Source of the DNA: Pelagibius sp. Alg239-R121
Lineage (GTDB): Bacteria; Pseudomonadota; Alphaproteobacteria; Kiloniellales; Kiloniellaceae
NCBI RefSeq assembly: GCF_947331435.1
Contig: NZ_CAMZOF010000007.1
Span: 310,001-374,000 of the forward strand
Length of the DNA: 64,000 nt
Reading direction: 5' to 3'
Positions 43,100-51,430 of this stretch are shown one piece after another; the first letter of the stretch is position 1, and every line of letters starts with the position of its first letter. Made by a program: the position numbers and the translations under genes. The notes beneath the pieces are model-generated. The model did not search any database. It worked only from the letters and a program-made list of their open reading frames with translations, and was not told where the DNA came from.

Positions 43100-45571
43100 C
43101 TACACCTTGATCCGTTCGGCCTTCGGATCGTAGAGCGGCTTCAGGCTCGCCGTGGCGGCGACGCGTTTGCCAGCCACTTCGATCTCGTAACTGGACTCCA
43201 GGATGGCGGAGGCCGGTGTGCCTGGTTCGCAGGGTACGTATCCGAGACCGATGGCGGCTCCCAAATGGTGGCCATAGTTGCCGCTGGTCAGGTAACCGAC
43301 GATGTCGCCGTCGCGTACGATCGGTTCGTTGTGATAGAGCAGAGGCTCAGGATCGGTCAGCAGAAACTGAACCATCCGTTTTCGCAAACCTTCTTCCTTG
43401 CGCTTCAGGACTGCGTCCTTGCCAATGAAGTCGCCGTATTTCGAGGTTTCCTTGCCGGTCTTGACCGCGAAGCCCAACCCAGCTTCCAGCACGTGATCCT
43501 GATCGACGATGTCGTGACCGAAGTGACGGAAGCCCTTTTCCATGCGGCAGGAGTCCAGCACATGCATGCCGCAGGGTCGCAGCCCATGATTTGCGCCCTC
43601 GGCCAGGACCAATTCAGCAACGTAACTCGCCATCTCGCTGGAGACGTAAAGCTCCCAGCCCAGCTCGCCCACGTAAGTGATGCGGTGTGCGCGGACCAGA
43701 GCCATGCCCAACTCAATGGTCTTGGCGGTGCCGAAGGGGAAGGCCTCGTTGGAGAGATCTTCATGGGTCAGCTTGGAGAGCAGGTTACGGGCGTTCGGGC
43801 CCATGACCGCGACCACGCCTTCGCCTGAAGTCACATCGGTGGCGATACAATGCGCGTCGTCGGGAATGTGATTGCGCAGCCACGCCATGTCGCGCACGCC
43901 GCTGGCTGCGGCGGTCACGATCAGGAACTCGGTTTCCGATAGTCGGGTGACGGTCAGGTCCGCCTCGATCCCGCCGTTACGGTTGAGCCACTGAGTATAG
44001 ACGATCTTGCCCGGCGCGACCCCGACATCATTGGCGCAGATGCGCTGCAGCACGGGCTCTGCATCGCGGCCTTCGAGCCGGATCTTCACGAAGGTGCTGA
44101 GGTCGAACATCCCCACGGTCTCGCGCACCGCCTTGTGCTCTTCTGCTGCGTAAGGGAACCAGTTCTGGCGCGCCCAGGTGTATTGATACTCAGCCGTTTC
44201 ACCCCGTTCCTTCGCTTCTTTCGGCAGGAACCAGTTCGCGCGTTCCCAACCTGCCGTCTCGCCGAAACAGGCGCCGTTCTCGGCCAGAAGCTCATGCAGC
44301 GGCGTGCGGCGGAGGCCGCGCGCAGAGGCATATTGGCGATAGGGGAAGTGGTCGGCGTAAAGCAGGCCTAGGGTTTCGCTCACCCGCTGCTTCAGGTAGC
44401 TGCGGGTCGATTGCATGGGATACATGCGGCGGATGTCTACATCCCAGAGATCAAGGGTTGGCTCGCCTGCTTCCATCCATTCGGCCAACGCGCGTCCGGC
44501 GCCACCTGCGGACTGAATGCCGATGGAGTTGAAGCCTGCAGCAATGAACAGTCCCTTCACGTCGGGTGTCTCGCCAAGCAGGTATCGGTCGTCCGGTGTG
44601 AAGCTTTCCGGTCCGTTGAAAAAGGTGGCGATGCCAGCCTGCTCCAGCAGAGGCACGCGATTGATGGCCTGTTCGAGCACTGGTTCGAAGTGATCAAAAT
44701 CCTCCGGCAATTGGTCGAAGAAGAAATCTTCAGGGATGCCGTCGACCGCCCAAGGCTTGGAGAGCGGTTCGAAGGCGCCAAGCAGGATCTTGCCAGCGTC
44801 TTCCTTGTAGTAAGCGCATTCGTCGGGTACACGCAGCACCGGCAGGTCGCGCTGCAGGCCATCGATGCCCTCGGTCAGGATGTAGAAGTGCTCGCAGGCC
44901 TGGACCGGCACACGCACGCCAGCCATGGCACCGACTTCTCGTGCCCACATGCCGGCGCAGTTGACTACATTCTCGCAGGCGATCTCGCCGTCGGCGGTCG
45001 AGACGCCGGTAATGCGCCCCTGGGAGGTCTTGATCCCCGTCACCTTAACATTCTCGATAATCTTGGCGCCGTATTGGCGCGCACCCTTCGCCAGTGCAAG
45101 GGCGATGTTGGTCGGATCGCCCTGGCCGTCGGTCGGCAGGAAAACACCGCCGGTGACGCCCTCTAGGTTCAGCAGGGGATAATGTTGTTTGCATTCGTCC
45201 GGAGAGAGATCGTGAACCTCCAGTCCAAAACAGCGCGCCATGGAAGCACCACGCTGCAACTCCTCGAGACGTTCGTTGGTGAGCGCCACGCTGACCGAGC
45301 CATTCTGCTTCAGACCCGTGGCGGCGCCGGTCTCTTCCTCAAGATTGTAGTAGAGGTCGGCGGAGTACTTCGCCAACTGAGTCATGGTGTGGGTGGCGCG
45401 CAGCTGTCCGATCAGTCCGGCAGCATGCCAGGTCGTGCCGCAGGTCAGTTGCCGCCGCTCCAGCAGCACGACATCTTTCCAGCCCTGTTTGGCTAGGTGA
45501 TAGGCGACGGAACAACCGATGACGCCGCCGCCGATGATGACCACGCGGGCCGTAGAGGGGATCTGTGCCAT
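43100..45571 (-). CDS. FAD-dependent dimethylglycine/sarcosine dehydrogenase-like protein with GcvT domain (paralog 2)
   Basis: This 823-residue enzyme has the same two-domain layout as the gene at 37603. The DAO domain starts with VVIIGGGVIGCSVAYHLAKQG and has CGTTWHAAGLIGQLRATHTM, with the histidine for flavin attachment. The GcvT half has MFDLSTFVKIRLEGRDAEPV and CRMEKGF. Divergence from paralog 1 (for example GTTWHAAGL against STWHAAGGF) suggests a different N-methyl substrate. The ATG at 45571 is the best start; 14 extra codons upstream are possible. The XRE-cupin regulator gene lies upstream on the same strand (84-base gap) and probably controls it. Confidence 0.87.
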   Translation of the reverse strand: MAQIPSTARVVIIGGGVIGCSVAYHLAKQGWKDVVLLERRQLTCGTTWHAAGLIGQLRATHTMTQLAKYSADLYYNLEEETGAATGLKQNGSVSVALTNERLEELQRGASMARCFGLEVHDLSPDECKQHYPLLNLEGVTGGVFLPTDGQGDPTNIALALAKGARQYGAKIIENVKVTGIKTSQGRITGVSTADGEIACENVVNCAGMWAREVGAMAGVRVPVQACEHFYILTEGIDGLQRDLPVLRVPDECAYYKEDAGKILLGAFEPLSKPWAVDGIPEDFFFDQLPEDFDHFEPVLEQAINRVPLLEQAGIATFFNGPESFTPDDRYLLGETPDVKGLFIAAGFNSIGIQSAGGAGRALAEWMEAGEPTLDLWDVDIRRMYPMQSTRSYLKQRVSETLGLLYADHFPYRQYASARGLRRTPLHELLAENGACFGETAGWERANWFLPKEAKERGETAEYQYTWARQNWFPYAAEEHKAVRETVGMFDLSTFVKIRLEGRDAEPVLQRICANDVGVAPGKIVYTQWLNRNGGIEADLTVTRLSETEFLIVTAAASGVRDMAWLRNHIPDDAHCIATDVTSGEGVVAVMGPNARNLLSKLTHEDLSNEAFPFGTAKTIELGMALVRAHRITYVGELGWELYVSSEMASYVAELVLAEGANHGLRPCGMHVLDSCRMEKGFRHFGHDIVDQDHVLEAGLGFAVKTGKETSKYGDFIGKDAVLKRKEEGLRKRMVQFLLTDPEPLLYHNEPIVRDGDIVGYLTSGNYGHHLGAAIGLGYVPCEPGTPASAILESSYEIEVAGKRVAATASLKPLYDPKAERIKV

Positions 45572-45655
45572 GACTTTGTTTTCTCTCGCTTGGCTTCGGG
45601 AGCCGGGTTTCATCTCAGAGTGTTCGGATCGGAATTGGCCTAATAAGAATTTGGC

Positions 45656-46276
45656 TTAATAAACAGGGGGCGACAGGGTCCAGACCAGAACCGCGCGCTT
45701 GTCTGTCGGATTGCGCCAGCTAAAGGCTTCGCGCTCGATACGGAAGGAGTCGCCCTCGTTTAGGGTAAAACAGTGATCGCTGACGCGGATCTCCAGCGAA
45801 CCCGAAACCAGATAGGCGGCCTCTTCGGCGCCGCGGTCGATGGGTTGCTCGCGCTCTGCGCCGGGTTCGATCACGGTCAGGAAAGTTTCGAAGCCGCCGC
45901 CAAGATCCGGCGACAGCAGTTCTTCAGTAATGCCGGTTTCGGGCGAGCCCAGACGGCGGCGCTGATTCGCGCGTACGATATAAAGGGATTCGCTGGGCGA
46001 CTGCTGCGACAGAGCCTCGCCGGTGGTAAAAAATAATCCCATAGGGATTTCAAGCACTTCGGCGATGGTGCGCAGGTCGGCGATCGGCAAATCCGAAATT
46101 CCACGCTCGACCTGGCTCAAAAAGCCAACCGAGCGGCCGATCTTATCGGCAAGCCGCTGTAGTGTGACTTGCTTCGACTGCCGCAGCGCGCGGAGATCCC
46201 GGCCCACAGCCAAACGCTGAGCTGTGAGCTTTTCAGTATCTTTGTGACTGTCTCGTTTCTGCACCATCCCATTCAT
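45656..46276 (-). CDS. XRE-family regulator with C-terminal cupin domain
   Basis: This 206-residue regulator has an N-terminal XRE helix-turn-helix (RALRQSKQVTLQRLADKIG, then GFLSQVERGISDL) and a C-terminal cupin sensor domain (about 120-205, with EEAAYLVSGSLEIRV). Such proteins often control amino-acid or polyamine catabolism and bind the substrate in the cupin. It is in the same direction as, and just upstream of, the paralog 2 dehydrogenase. GTGAAAA...TTTTCAC at 46299-46323, just before its start, is a candidate operator. Confidence 0.88.
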   Translation of the reverse strand: MNGMVQKRDSHKDTEKLTAQRLAVGRDLRALRQSKQVTLQRLADKIGRSVGFLSQVERGISDLPIADLRTIAEVLEIPMGLFFTTGEALSQQSPSESLYIVRANQRRRLGSPETGITEELLSPDLGGGFETFLTVIEPGAEREQPIDRGAEEAAYLVSGSLEIRVSDHCFTLNEGDSFRIEREAFSWRNPTDKRAVLVWTLSPPVY

Positions 46277-46298
46277 AGCGCTATTTGTAAGTGAGTTC

Positions 46299-46323
46299 GT
46301 GAAAATATCAATTAGTTTTTCAC
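46299..46323. promoter_or_regulatory. Inverted repeat upstream of the XRE-cupin gene
   Basis: GTGAAAA (46299-46305) pairs with TTTTCAC (46317-46323) across an AT-rich centre, 23 bases before the regulator start codon. It is a plausible autoregulatory operator. Confidence 0.5.
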
Positions 46324-46445
46324 AATAGAATAATTAGCGTTTTGATTTTCATGCTTTAACCTGCAGGTGTCTCGGATGATCGCTTTGATTTCATTGATTT
46401 TTCTGGGTAAACAAGCTGCCCTTAAGGCGCTCGGAGATAATCACA

Positions 46446-46978
46446 ATGAATGGATGGGGTGAATCTACGGATGCTTGGGTTTCCGCCATGGGTGAGTGTG
46501 GGGATTGGGGGCGTGAACACGTTCTGGAACCCCGCGATGCTGGAGCGGGTCGAGGCAGGTAGCTACAGGCGGGCACTGGACGCCGACTGCGAGGAGGGTC
46601 GCTTTTGTCGTAGTCTCTCCGCACACGGCATCGAAACTTTCGGAATCGAGCCGACGAAGGCGCTGATTGAGACCGCCTGTCAAAGGGATCCTTTGGGTTG
46701 CTACGAAGTGGCGCAGACGAAAGATCTTCCTCTCGAAGCGGACAGTTTCGACCTTGTGGTCTTCTATCTGACCCTCATCGATATCGGCGATTTTCCTACG
46801 GCTTTTGCCGAGATGGCACGCGTCCTCGAGCCCGGCGGGGTGCGGACCTCAAAAGCTTCGTTGCCTGAAGCTCACTTTCTTCGACGAGCCCGTTCCACGC
46901 TCCGGCTGCGGGGAAAGGCAAGCGCAGTATCTGTGTGTTCCCTGGTTCATGATTATGGAGTGGCGGAATCAGACTTAG
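46446..46978 (+). pseudogene. Frameshifted and shortened SAM-dependent methyltransferase
   Basis: The remains of a class I methyltransferase are spread over all three forward frames. Frame of 46446: MNGWGESTDAWVSAMGECGD then GREHVLEP. After the C4 run at 46530-46533 the sense continues one frame over: AMLERV, then LDADCEEGRFCRSLSAHG, GIEPTKALIE and LVVFYLTLIDIGDFPTAF to MARVLEPGG. The final PWFMIMEWRNQT stop sits in the third frame at 46978. The SAM-binding loop has lost its glycines (D-A-D-C-E-E-G in place of D-x-G-C-G-E-G), and the segment between PGG and PWF is far too short. The gene is therefore dead or dying, not just misread. Confidence 0.8.
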
Positions 46979-47014
46979 TGTTACTCTGTACATCGTTGAG
47001 AGGAGTAAATCAGC

Positions 47015-47473
47015 ATGACAATCCGGGCCGCAGTTCCGGCCGATCTAAACGCCATTCGAGACATCGTTGAGCGCGCCTATGGCCACTATGTCGAGCGTAT
47101 GGGACGTCCGCCGGGGCCGATGCTCGACGACTATGCCAGGCGTGTTGCACAGAGCGAGACATTTGTCGCCGATTTCGATGGCAGTGTCGGGGGCTTGCTC
47201 GTGTTGATCGATGGGGACGGCCATTTGCTGCTCGACAACATTGCCGTTCACCCCGATGCCCAGGGTCACGGTCTAGGCAGGCGGTTGATGGAATTTGCCG
47301 AGGCCGAAGCCGTGCGCCGCGGCTACACAGAGTTGCAGCTTTATACCCATGAAAGCATGACTGAGAACATAGCGATTTATAGCCGTCTTGGATGGGAAGA
47401 GACTGGCCGTGCCCTGCAGGCCGGCTTTGAGCGGGTATTTATGAGAAAGCAAGTGAGAGCGCCTGAAAACTAG
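47015..47473 (+). CDS. GNAT-family N-acetyltransferase
   Basis: This 152-residue acetyl-CoA-dependent enzyme has the GNAT core. It starts MTIRAAVPADLNAIRDIVERAY. Motif A is DNIAVHPDAQGHGLGRRLME near residues 73-92, with the acetyl-CoA pyrophosphate loop QGHGLG. Motif B includes LYTHESMTENIAIYSRLGWEE. The start follows GAGAGGAG. The acceptor substrate (protein N-terminus, amino acid or antibiotic) is unknown. Confidence 0.88.
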   Translation: MTIRAAVPADLNAIRDIVERAYGHYVERMGRPPGPMLDDYARRVAQSETFVADFDGSVGGLLVLIDGDGHLLLDNIAVHPDAQGHGLGRRLMEFAEAEAVRRGYTELQLYTHESMTENIAIYSRLGWEETGRALQAGFERVFMRKQVRAPEN

Positions 47474-47576
47474 CTCAATGGCGGGTCGTCAGATTGGGGC
47501 GCCTTTGACGCTTCGCGTCTGAAGCTGGTCGGATTGGTCACGTAAATGTATGAGGCAGCAGAAAAACCCATCCTGC

Positions 47577-47603
47577 TGTCACAAATTGGGTGGCTGTCTC
47601 GTC
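47577..47603 (+). promoter_or_regulatory. ECF41-type promoter
   Basis: TGTCACA (47577-47583), 16 bases and CGTC (47600-47603) match the promoter consensus I know for ECF41 sigma factors (TGTCACA-N16-CGTC). It lies 110 bases upstream of the AhpD-like gene that is co-transcribed with the ECF41 gene, so the sigma factor probably activates its own operon. Confidence 0.82.
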
Positions 47604-47712
47604 ATAGCGGCATGAGGGCCTGTTCCGTCCGTGCATAACAGCATGGTTTAAAAGGTGTTGGGCGGCTAAATGGCTCTCAAGTGTTTTTACCCCTGTTTTC
47701 GAGGAGCCTTTT

Positions 47713-48258
47713 ATGCGCAGTTTCTTTGCCCGCCGGTCCGTCAACGCTTTCGGAGAACACTACGGTTACGATGTGGCCTTCATGCATCACATACTAAAGC
47801 TGTCGCCGGACGCATTCTTTAAATTCACTGCACTGACCAAACTCGCCCAACACCGAAAGGCAGCGCCCAAGGAAGCCTTTTACGCTGCAAAACTGGTTGG
47901 CGCCCTTACAGAAGACTGTGGGCCTTGTGTGCAGCTTGTCATCGACATGGCGCAGGAAGCGGGTGTGCCTCCTGGGTGTGTGGAGGCAATTCTGCAACGA
48001 AACCTGAGCGCCATGGGCGTCGATACCTTGATCGGATATCGATTTGCCGACGCCTTGGCGCGTCGGTCGCCGGAACAAGGCGATGCACGTGAGGCGGTGC
48101 GCCAGCAGTGGGGAGAGATGGGCGTTCTCGATTTGACTTTTGCGGTGCAGATCGGGCGCGTTTTCCCGATGTTGAAGGAAGGGTTGGGCTTTGCCGCTTC
48201 CTGCCAACGGGTACGGGTTGGCGATCAGTCGGTCGAGGTTTTCAAGGAGGTTGCATGA
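47713..48258 (+). CDS. AhpD-like/carboxymuconolactone-decarboxylase-family protein
   Basis: This 181-residue helical protein has the AhpD-type redox motif EDCGPCVQL with C69 and C72, and downstream helices with GYRFADALARR. It can serve as a peroxide-linked reductase or a carboxymuconolactone-decarboxylase homologue. Such COE-type proteins are the standard partners of ECF41 sigma factors. Its TGA overlaps the ATG of the sigma gene (ATGA), showing translational coupling. An ECF41-type promoter lies 110 bases upstream. Confidence 0.82.
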   Translation: MRSFFARRSVNAFGEHYGYDVAFMHHILKLSPDAFFKFTALTKLAQHRKAAPKEAFYAAKLVGALTEDCGPCVQLVIDMAQEAGVPPGCVEAILQRNLSAMGVDTLIGYRFADALARRSPEQGDAREAVRQQWGEMGVLDLTFAVQIGRVFPMLKEGLGFAASCQRVRVGDQSVEVFKEVA

Positions 48259-49160
48259 CGACGGTTGAAGCATCACTCGAGGCCAGTCGCGGCCGGCTCC
48301 TGGGTCTAGCTTACCGCATGCTTGGGAGCCGCGCGGATGCGGAAGACATCGTCCAAGATGCTTATCTGCGTGTCAAAGGCCGGAATCAACGCAATATCAG
48401 AAACCTCGAGGCATTTCTCTTTACGACAGTGACACGGCTCTGTCTTGATCATCTGAAAAGCGCTCGGGTAAAACGTGAAGTTTATGTTGGGTCCTGGTTG
48501 CCTGAGCCTGTTATTGATTCGGGATCACTTTCTCCTGAGAGTGCTGCCGAATTGGCGGACGATCTGTCCTTTGCTCTATTGCTCACACTGGAGAAACTAT
48601 CGCCGCAGGAACGCGCGGCATTTCTTCTTCACGATGTGTTCGATACACCCTTCGCACAGATTGCCCTCGTTCTTGAGAAAAGCGAAGCCTCCTGCCGCCA
48701 ACTTGCAGTTCGCGCCCGTAAGGCCGTCAGAAGTGCCAAACCCGGAAGTCCGGCTCCGCCTGGTGCGCATAAGGCTCTGCTTTCGAAGTTTGCCGAAGCA
48801 GTCATGACCGGTGACGTCAGCCGCCTGCAGATGATGCTAACGGATGATGTGGTCACCTATTCGGATGGTGGCGGGCTTAAGGTCGCTGCACTCAATCCCA
48901 TTTTTGGAGCGGACAAGGTAGCGCGCTATTTTATTGGCGTGGCGCGAAAACATCAGATGAGCGGTGTCACTATCGAAGTTCGGCTTGTGCTGATCAACGG
49001 CGCACCTGGTATCGTGGTCAATATCGACGGCACACTCGATCAGACAATAAACATTGAGGTCGTTGACGGCCTCATCTCGGCGTTCTATTTGGTCCGCAAT
49101 CCGGAAAAGTTGCGGTCGGCCGATGCGATCATCCGGGCAGGTGCTTTTTCGGAAGTGTAA
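48255..49160 (+). CDS. ECF41-type RNA polymerase sigma factor with C-terminal SnoaL-like domain
   Basis: This 301-residue sigma-70-family factor has region 2 at about residues 10-75 (LLGLAYRMLGSRADAEDIVQ) and region 4 at about 115-165 (LSPQERAAFLLHDVFDTPFA). A C-terminal domain of about 120 residues has the SnoaL-like NTF2 fold and acts as a built-in anti-sigma module in ECF41. Two hallmarks of ECF41 are present: SWLPEPV in the linker and a DGGG motif (YSDGGGLKV) in the C-terminal part, where the usual DGGGR has L. No separate anti-sigma gene is needed. The start has AAGGAGG at 48244-48250 and overlaps the preceding stop. Confidence 0.92.
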   Translation: MTTVEASLEASRGRLLGLAYRMLGSRADAEDIVQDAYLRVKGRNQRNIRNLEAFLFTTVTRLCLDHLKSARVKREVYVGSWLPEPVIDSGSLSPESAAELADDLSFALLLTLEKLSPQERAAFLLHDVFDTPFAQIALVLEKSEASCRQLAVRARKAVRSAKPGSPAPPGAHKALLSKFAEAVMTGDVSRLQMMLTDDVVTYSDGGGLKVAALNPIFGADKVARYFIGVARKHQMSGVTIEVRLVLINGAPGIVVNIDGTLDQTINIEVVDGLISAFYLVRNPEKLRSADAIIRAGAFSEV

Positions 49161-49265
49161 TCAACCAGAACAGCGCTTGATCAGTTGCCGCAGCCAGATC
49201 ACGGCCGGGTCCAGCTCGGTGCGTAGATGCCAGACCTGGAGGTAACCGAAGCGGGACAGCTCGAT
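49161..49265 (-). pseudogene. Remnant of a LysR-regulator C-terminus
   Basis: On the minus strand the last codons read LQVWHLRTELDPAVIWLRQLI, shown here as the pieces LQVWHLRTE and DPAVIWLRQLI. They match the usual closing (W-H-R---DPA--WLR) of LysR effector domains. Only about 35 codons are recognisable and no LysR N-terminus lies upstream, so this is a leftover fragment between the sigma-factor gene and gntR. The evidence is a single short match. Confidence 0.45.
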
Positions 49266-49400
49266 CGGGGCGTTCAGGTGTTCGAAAACACGCGCCCGTA
49301 CAATTCGGAGTCTGTTATTGCTGCTGCCTGCGGTGCTGGACGCTTTATTTGCCTTCATCGGCCAGTGCGCGATGAGGTTGCCGCTAAATCTGTAAAGCCC

Positions 49401-50138
49401 TTAGCTCTTCGCTTCCCGTGCCTTGCGGCGGGCGGCCATCAGTTCGAGCGTGTAGGCGGAGAGTTCTTCCAGCACCTTGAGCGCAGCACGAGTCTTTTTG
49501 CCTTCGATCGCGTCCGTGAGGGCGCTATGGAGGTCGGCGATTCGCGTTCGGTCGCGCATACGGTAGGTGACCATGTTCATCAGCGGCTGCATGGCTTCGA
49601 TGACGCCGGCCATCTGAAAGGACAGCACCGGATTGCCGGCAGCATCGGTCAGAGCACGGTGAAAGCGCACATCCGAAGCACAGAAGCCCTCGTCGGTCTC
49701 GTCCTTGATCCGCTGCTGGGCGATTTCCCGGCGCATGATTTCCAGGTGCTTGTCTTCCCGGCGCCTGGCGGCGAGAGGAACGCAGGCGGCTTCCAGGGTA
49801 AAGCGGGCCTCGACCACATCTTCGAAGGGGATGTCGTTCATCCCCACGAGTAGCGTGCTGGTGGTGACCAGTGCGTCGTGGGCTTCAGACCAGCTCAGGC
49901 GGTTTACGAAAGCACCACCGGTCGGGCCACGCTGGGTGCGGATCAGGTTTTGGGCGGCCAGGCGTTTCAGGGCTTCACGTACGGTCGGCCGCGACACACC
50001 GAAGCGCTCCGCGAGCTCGGTCTCGCTGGGTAGGCGCTCTTCGACCACCAGCCGGCCTTCCATGATCGCCGTGCGGATGGCATCGGCGATCTGGGTCGAA
50101 AGACCTTCTTTGTTGATTCCACTGTACACGATGGACAT
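49401..50138 (-). CDS. GntR-family regulator (FadR/FCD) next to the DMSP genes
   Basis: This 245-residue regulator has a winged helix ([22 protein letters not shown] seen as [19 protein letters not shown]) and an FCD domain (DDIPFEDVVEARFTLEAACV region, RFHRALTDAAGNPVL). It is divergent from dmdA across 152 bases with a 13-base palindrome in between. GntR-type repressors with acrylate or related ligands are known to control dmdA-acuI in other marine bacteria, so control of the DMSP operon is the natural inference. Confidence 0.88.
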   Translation of the reverse strand: MSIVYSGINKEGLSTQIADAIRTAIMEGRLVVEERLPSETELAERFGVSRPTVREALKRLAAQNLIRTQRGPTGGAFVNRLSWSEAHDALVTTSTLLVGMNDIPFEDVVEARFTLEAACVPLAARRREDKHLEIMRREIAQQRIKDETDEGFCASDVRFHRALTDAAGNPVLSFQMAGVIEAMQPLMNMVTYRMRDRTRIADLHSALTDAIEGKKTRAALKVLEELSAYTLELMAARRKAREAKS

Positions 50139-50205
50139 ACGTTGGCTCCTTGAGCGTCAGAACCTAACGAGTGGCCTCGTAATCTGTCAATTCTATATAT
50201 GTTTT

Positions 50206-50218
50206 ATTGTCAGACAAT
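50206..50218. promoter_or_regulatory. Predicted GntR operator between gntR and dmdA
   Basis: ATTGTCAGACAAT is a perfect odd-centred dyad with the TTGTC/GACAA half-sites common for FCD-type GntR proteins. It lies 68 bases before the gntR start and 73 bases before dmdA, well placed for control in both directions. Confidence 0.7.
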
Positions 50219-50290
50219 TTATCATTTGACTTTTTTTCCAGACTCTCACAGGTTCGCGGCGATGGCGTCGTTTTTGTTAGAGGTCGAGTT

Positions 50291-51400
50291 ATGCCTGCAC
50301 CGCTTCTTTCCGTTTCCCGGCGCACGCGCCACACGCCTTTCACCGACCGGGTGACCGCACAGGGCGTCAAAAGCTACACCGTCTATAACCACATGCTGTT
50401 GCCGACTGCATTCGAATCTGCGGAAGCGGACTACCGGCATTTAAAGAACCACGTGCAGGTTTGGGATGTCTCCTGCGAGCGGCAGGTCGAGATCCGGGGG
50501 CCCGACGCCGGCAAGCTGATCCAGATGCTCACGCCGCGTGATCTCGGCAAGATGACTATCGGACAATGCTTCTATACGCCGATGGTCGACGAAACTGGCG
50601 GCATGCTGAACGACCCGGTCACACTCAAGCTCAGCGAAGACCGCTATTGGGTGTCCATTGCCGATAGCGACTTACTTTTCTGGATCAAAGGCCTGGCCTA
50701 CGGTCTTCACTTTGAAGTTGATGTTGACGAGCCTGATGTCTCACCATTGGCGGTGCAGGGGCCCAAGGCCGACGATCTGGTCGCACGGGTGTTTGGCGAT
50801 GCCGTGCGCGATATCCGCTTTTTCCGTTACTCCGTGCTGCCCTTCGAGGGCCGGGATCTGGTGGTGGCGCGCTCCGGCTATTCCAAGCAGGGCGGCTTCG
50901 AAATTTATCTCGACGGATCGGACCTTGGTGAACCACTGTGGGACGCACTCTTTGCCGCTGGCGATGATCTTCAGGTCCGCCCCGGCTGTCCGAATCTGAT
51001 AGAACGGATCGAAGGACGGTTGCTGTCCTATGGCAACGACATGACCCGCGAGAACACGCCTCATGAATGCGGGCTGGGTAGATTCTGTCAGACTCAGTCG
51101 GCGATCGGCTGCGTCGGCCGCAACGCCCTGTTGCGGGTAGCGGTGGAAGGGCCGACCCGACAGATCCGCAGCCTTGCCATCGACGGTGACGCCCTGGCAC
51201 CTTGCGGCGGAGTCTGGCCGGTTTTTGCAGGCGGCAAACGTGTGGGCCGTGTAACTTCGTCGGCCTGGTCGCCGGATTTCGAAACCAACGTCGCAATCGG
51301 GATGATCCGCATGACCCACTGGGATGACGGCATGCGCGTCGAGGTCGAGACACCGGACGGGATGCGGGGCGCGACGATCAGGGAACAGTCCTTCATTTAA
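50291..51400 (+). CDS. dmdA: Dimethylsulfoniopropionate demethylase
   Basis: This 369-residue GcvT-fold enzyme moves a methyl group from DMSP to tetrahydrofolate, giving methylmercaptopropionate. The sequence follows DmdA closely: TAQGVKSYTVYNHMLLPT, VQVWDVSCERQVEIRGPDA, MLTPRDLGKMTIGQC, MVDETGGMLNDPV, SIADSDLLFWIKGLA, ARSGYSKQGGFEIYLDGSDL, GCPNLIERIEGRLLSYGNDM and NVAIGMIRMTHWD. These separate it from ordinary aminomethyltransferases. The ATG at 50291 is chosen; a frame from 50207 overlaps the operator. It is the first gene of dmdA-dmdB-acuI. Confidence 0.93.
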   Translation: MPAPLLSVSRRTRHTPFTDRVTAQGVKSYTVYNHMLLPTAFESAEADYRHLKNHVQVWDVSCERQVEIRGPDAGKLIQMLTPRDLGKMTIGQCFYTPMVDETGGMLNDPVTLKLSEDRYWVSIADSDLLFWIKGLAYGLHFEVDVDEPDVSPLAVQGPKADDLVARVFGDAVRDIRFFRYSVLPFEGRDLVVARSGYSKQGGFEIYLDGSDLGEPLWDALFAAGDDLQVRPGCPNLIERIEGRLLSYGNDMTRENTPHECGLGRFCQTQSAIGCVGRNALLRVAVEGPTRQIRSLAIDGDALAPCGGVWPVFAGGKRVGRVTSSAWSPDFETNVAIGMIRMTHWDDGMRVEVETPDGMRGATIREQSFI

Positions 51401-51430
51401 GAGGCTGAACGCAGGGTAGGAGACGAGGCG

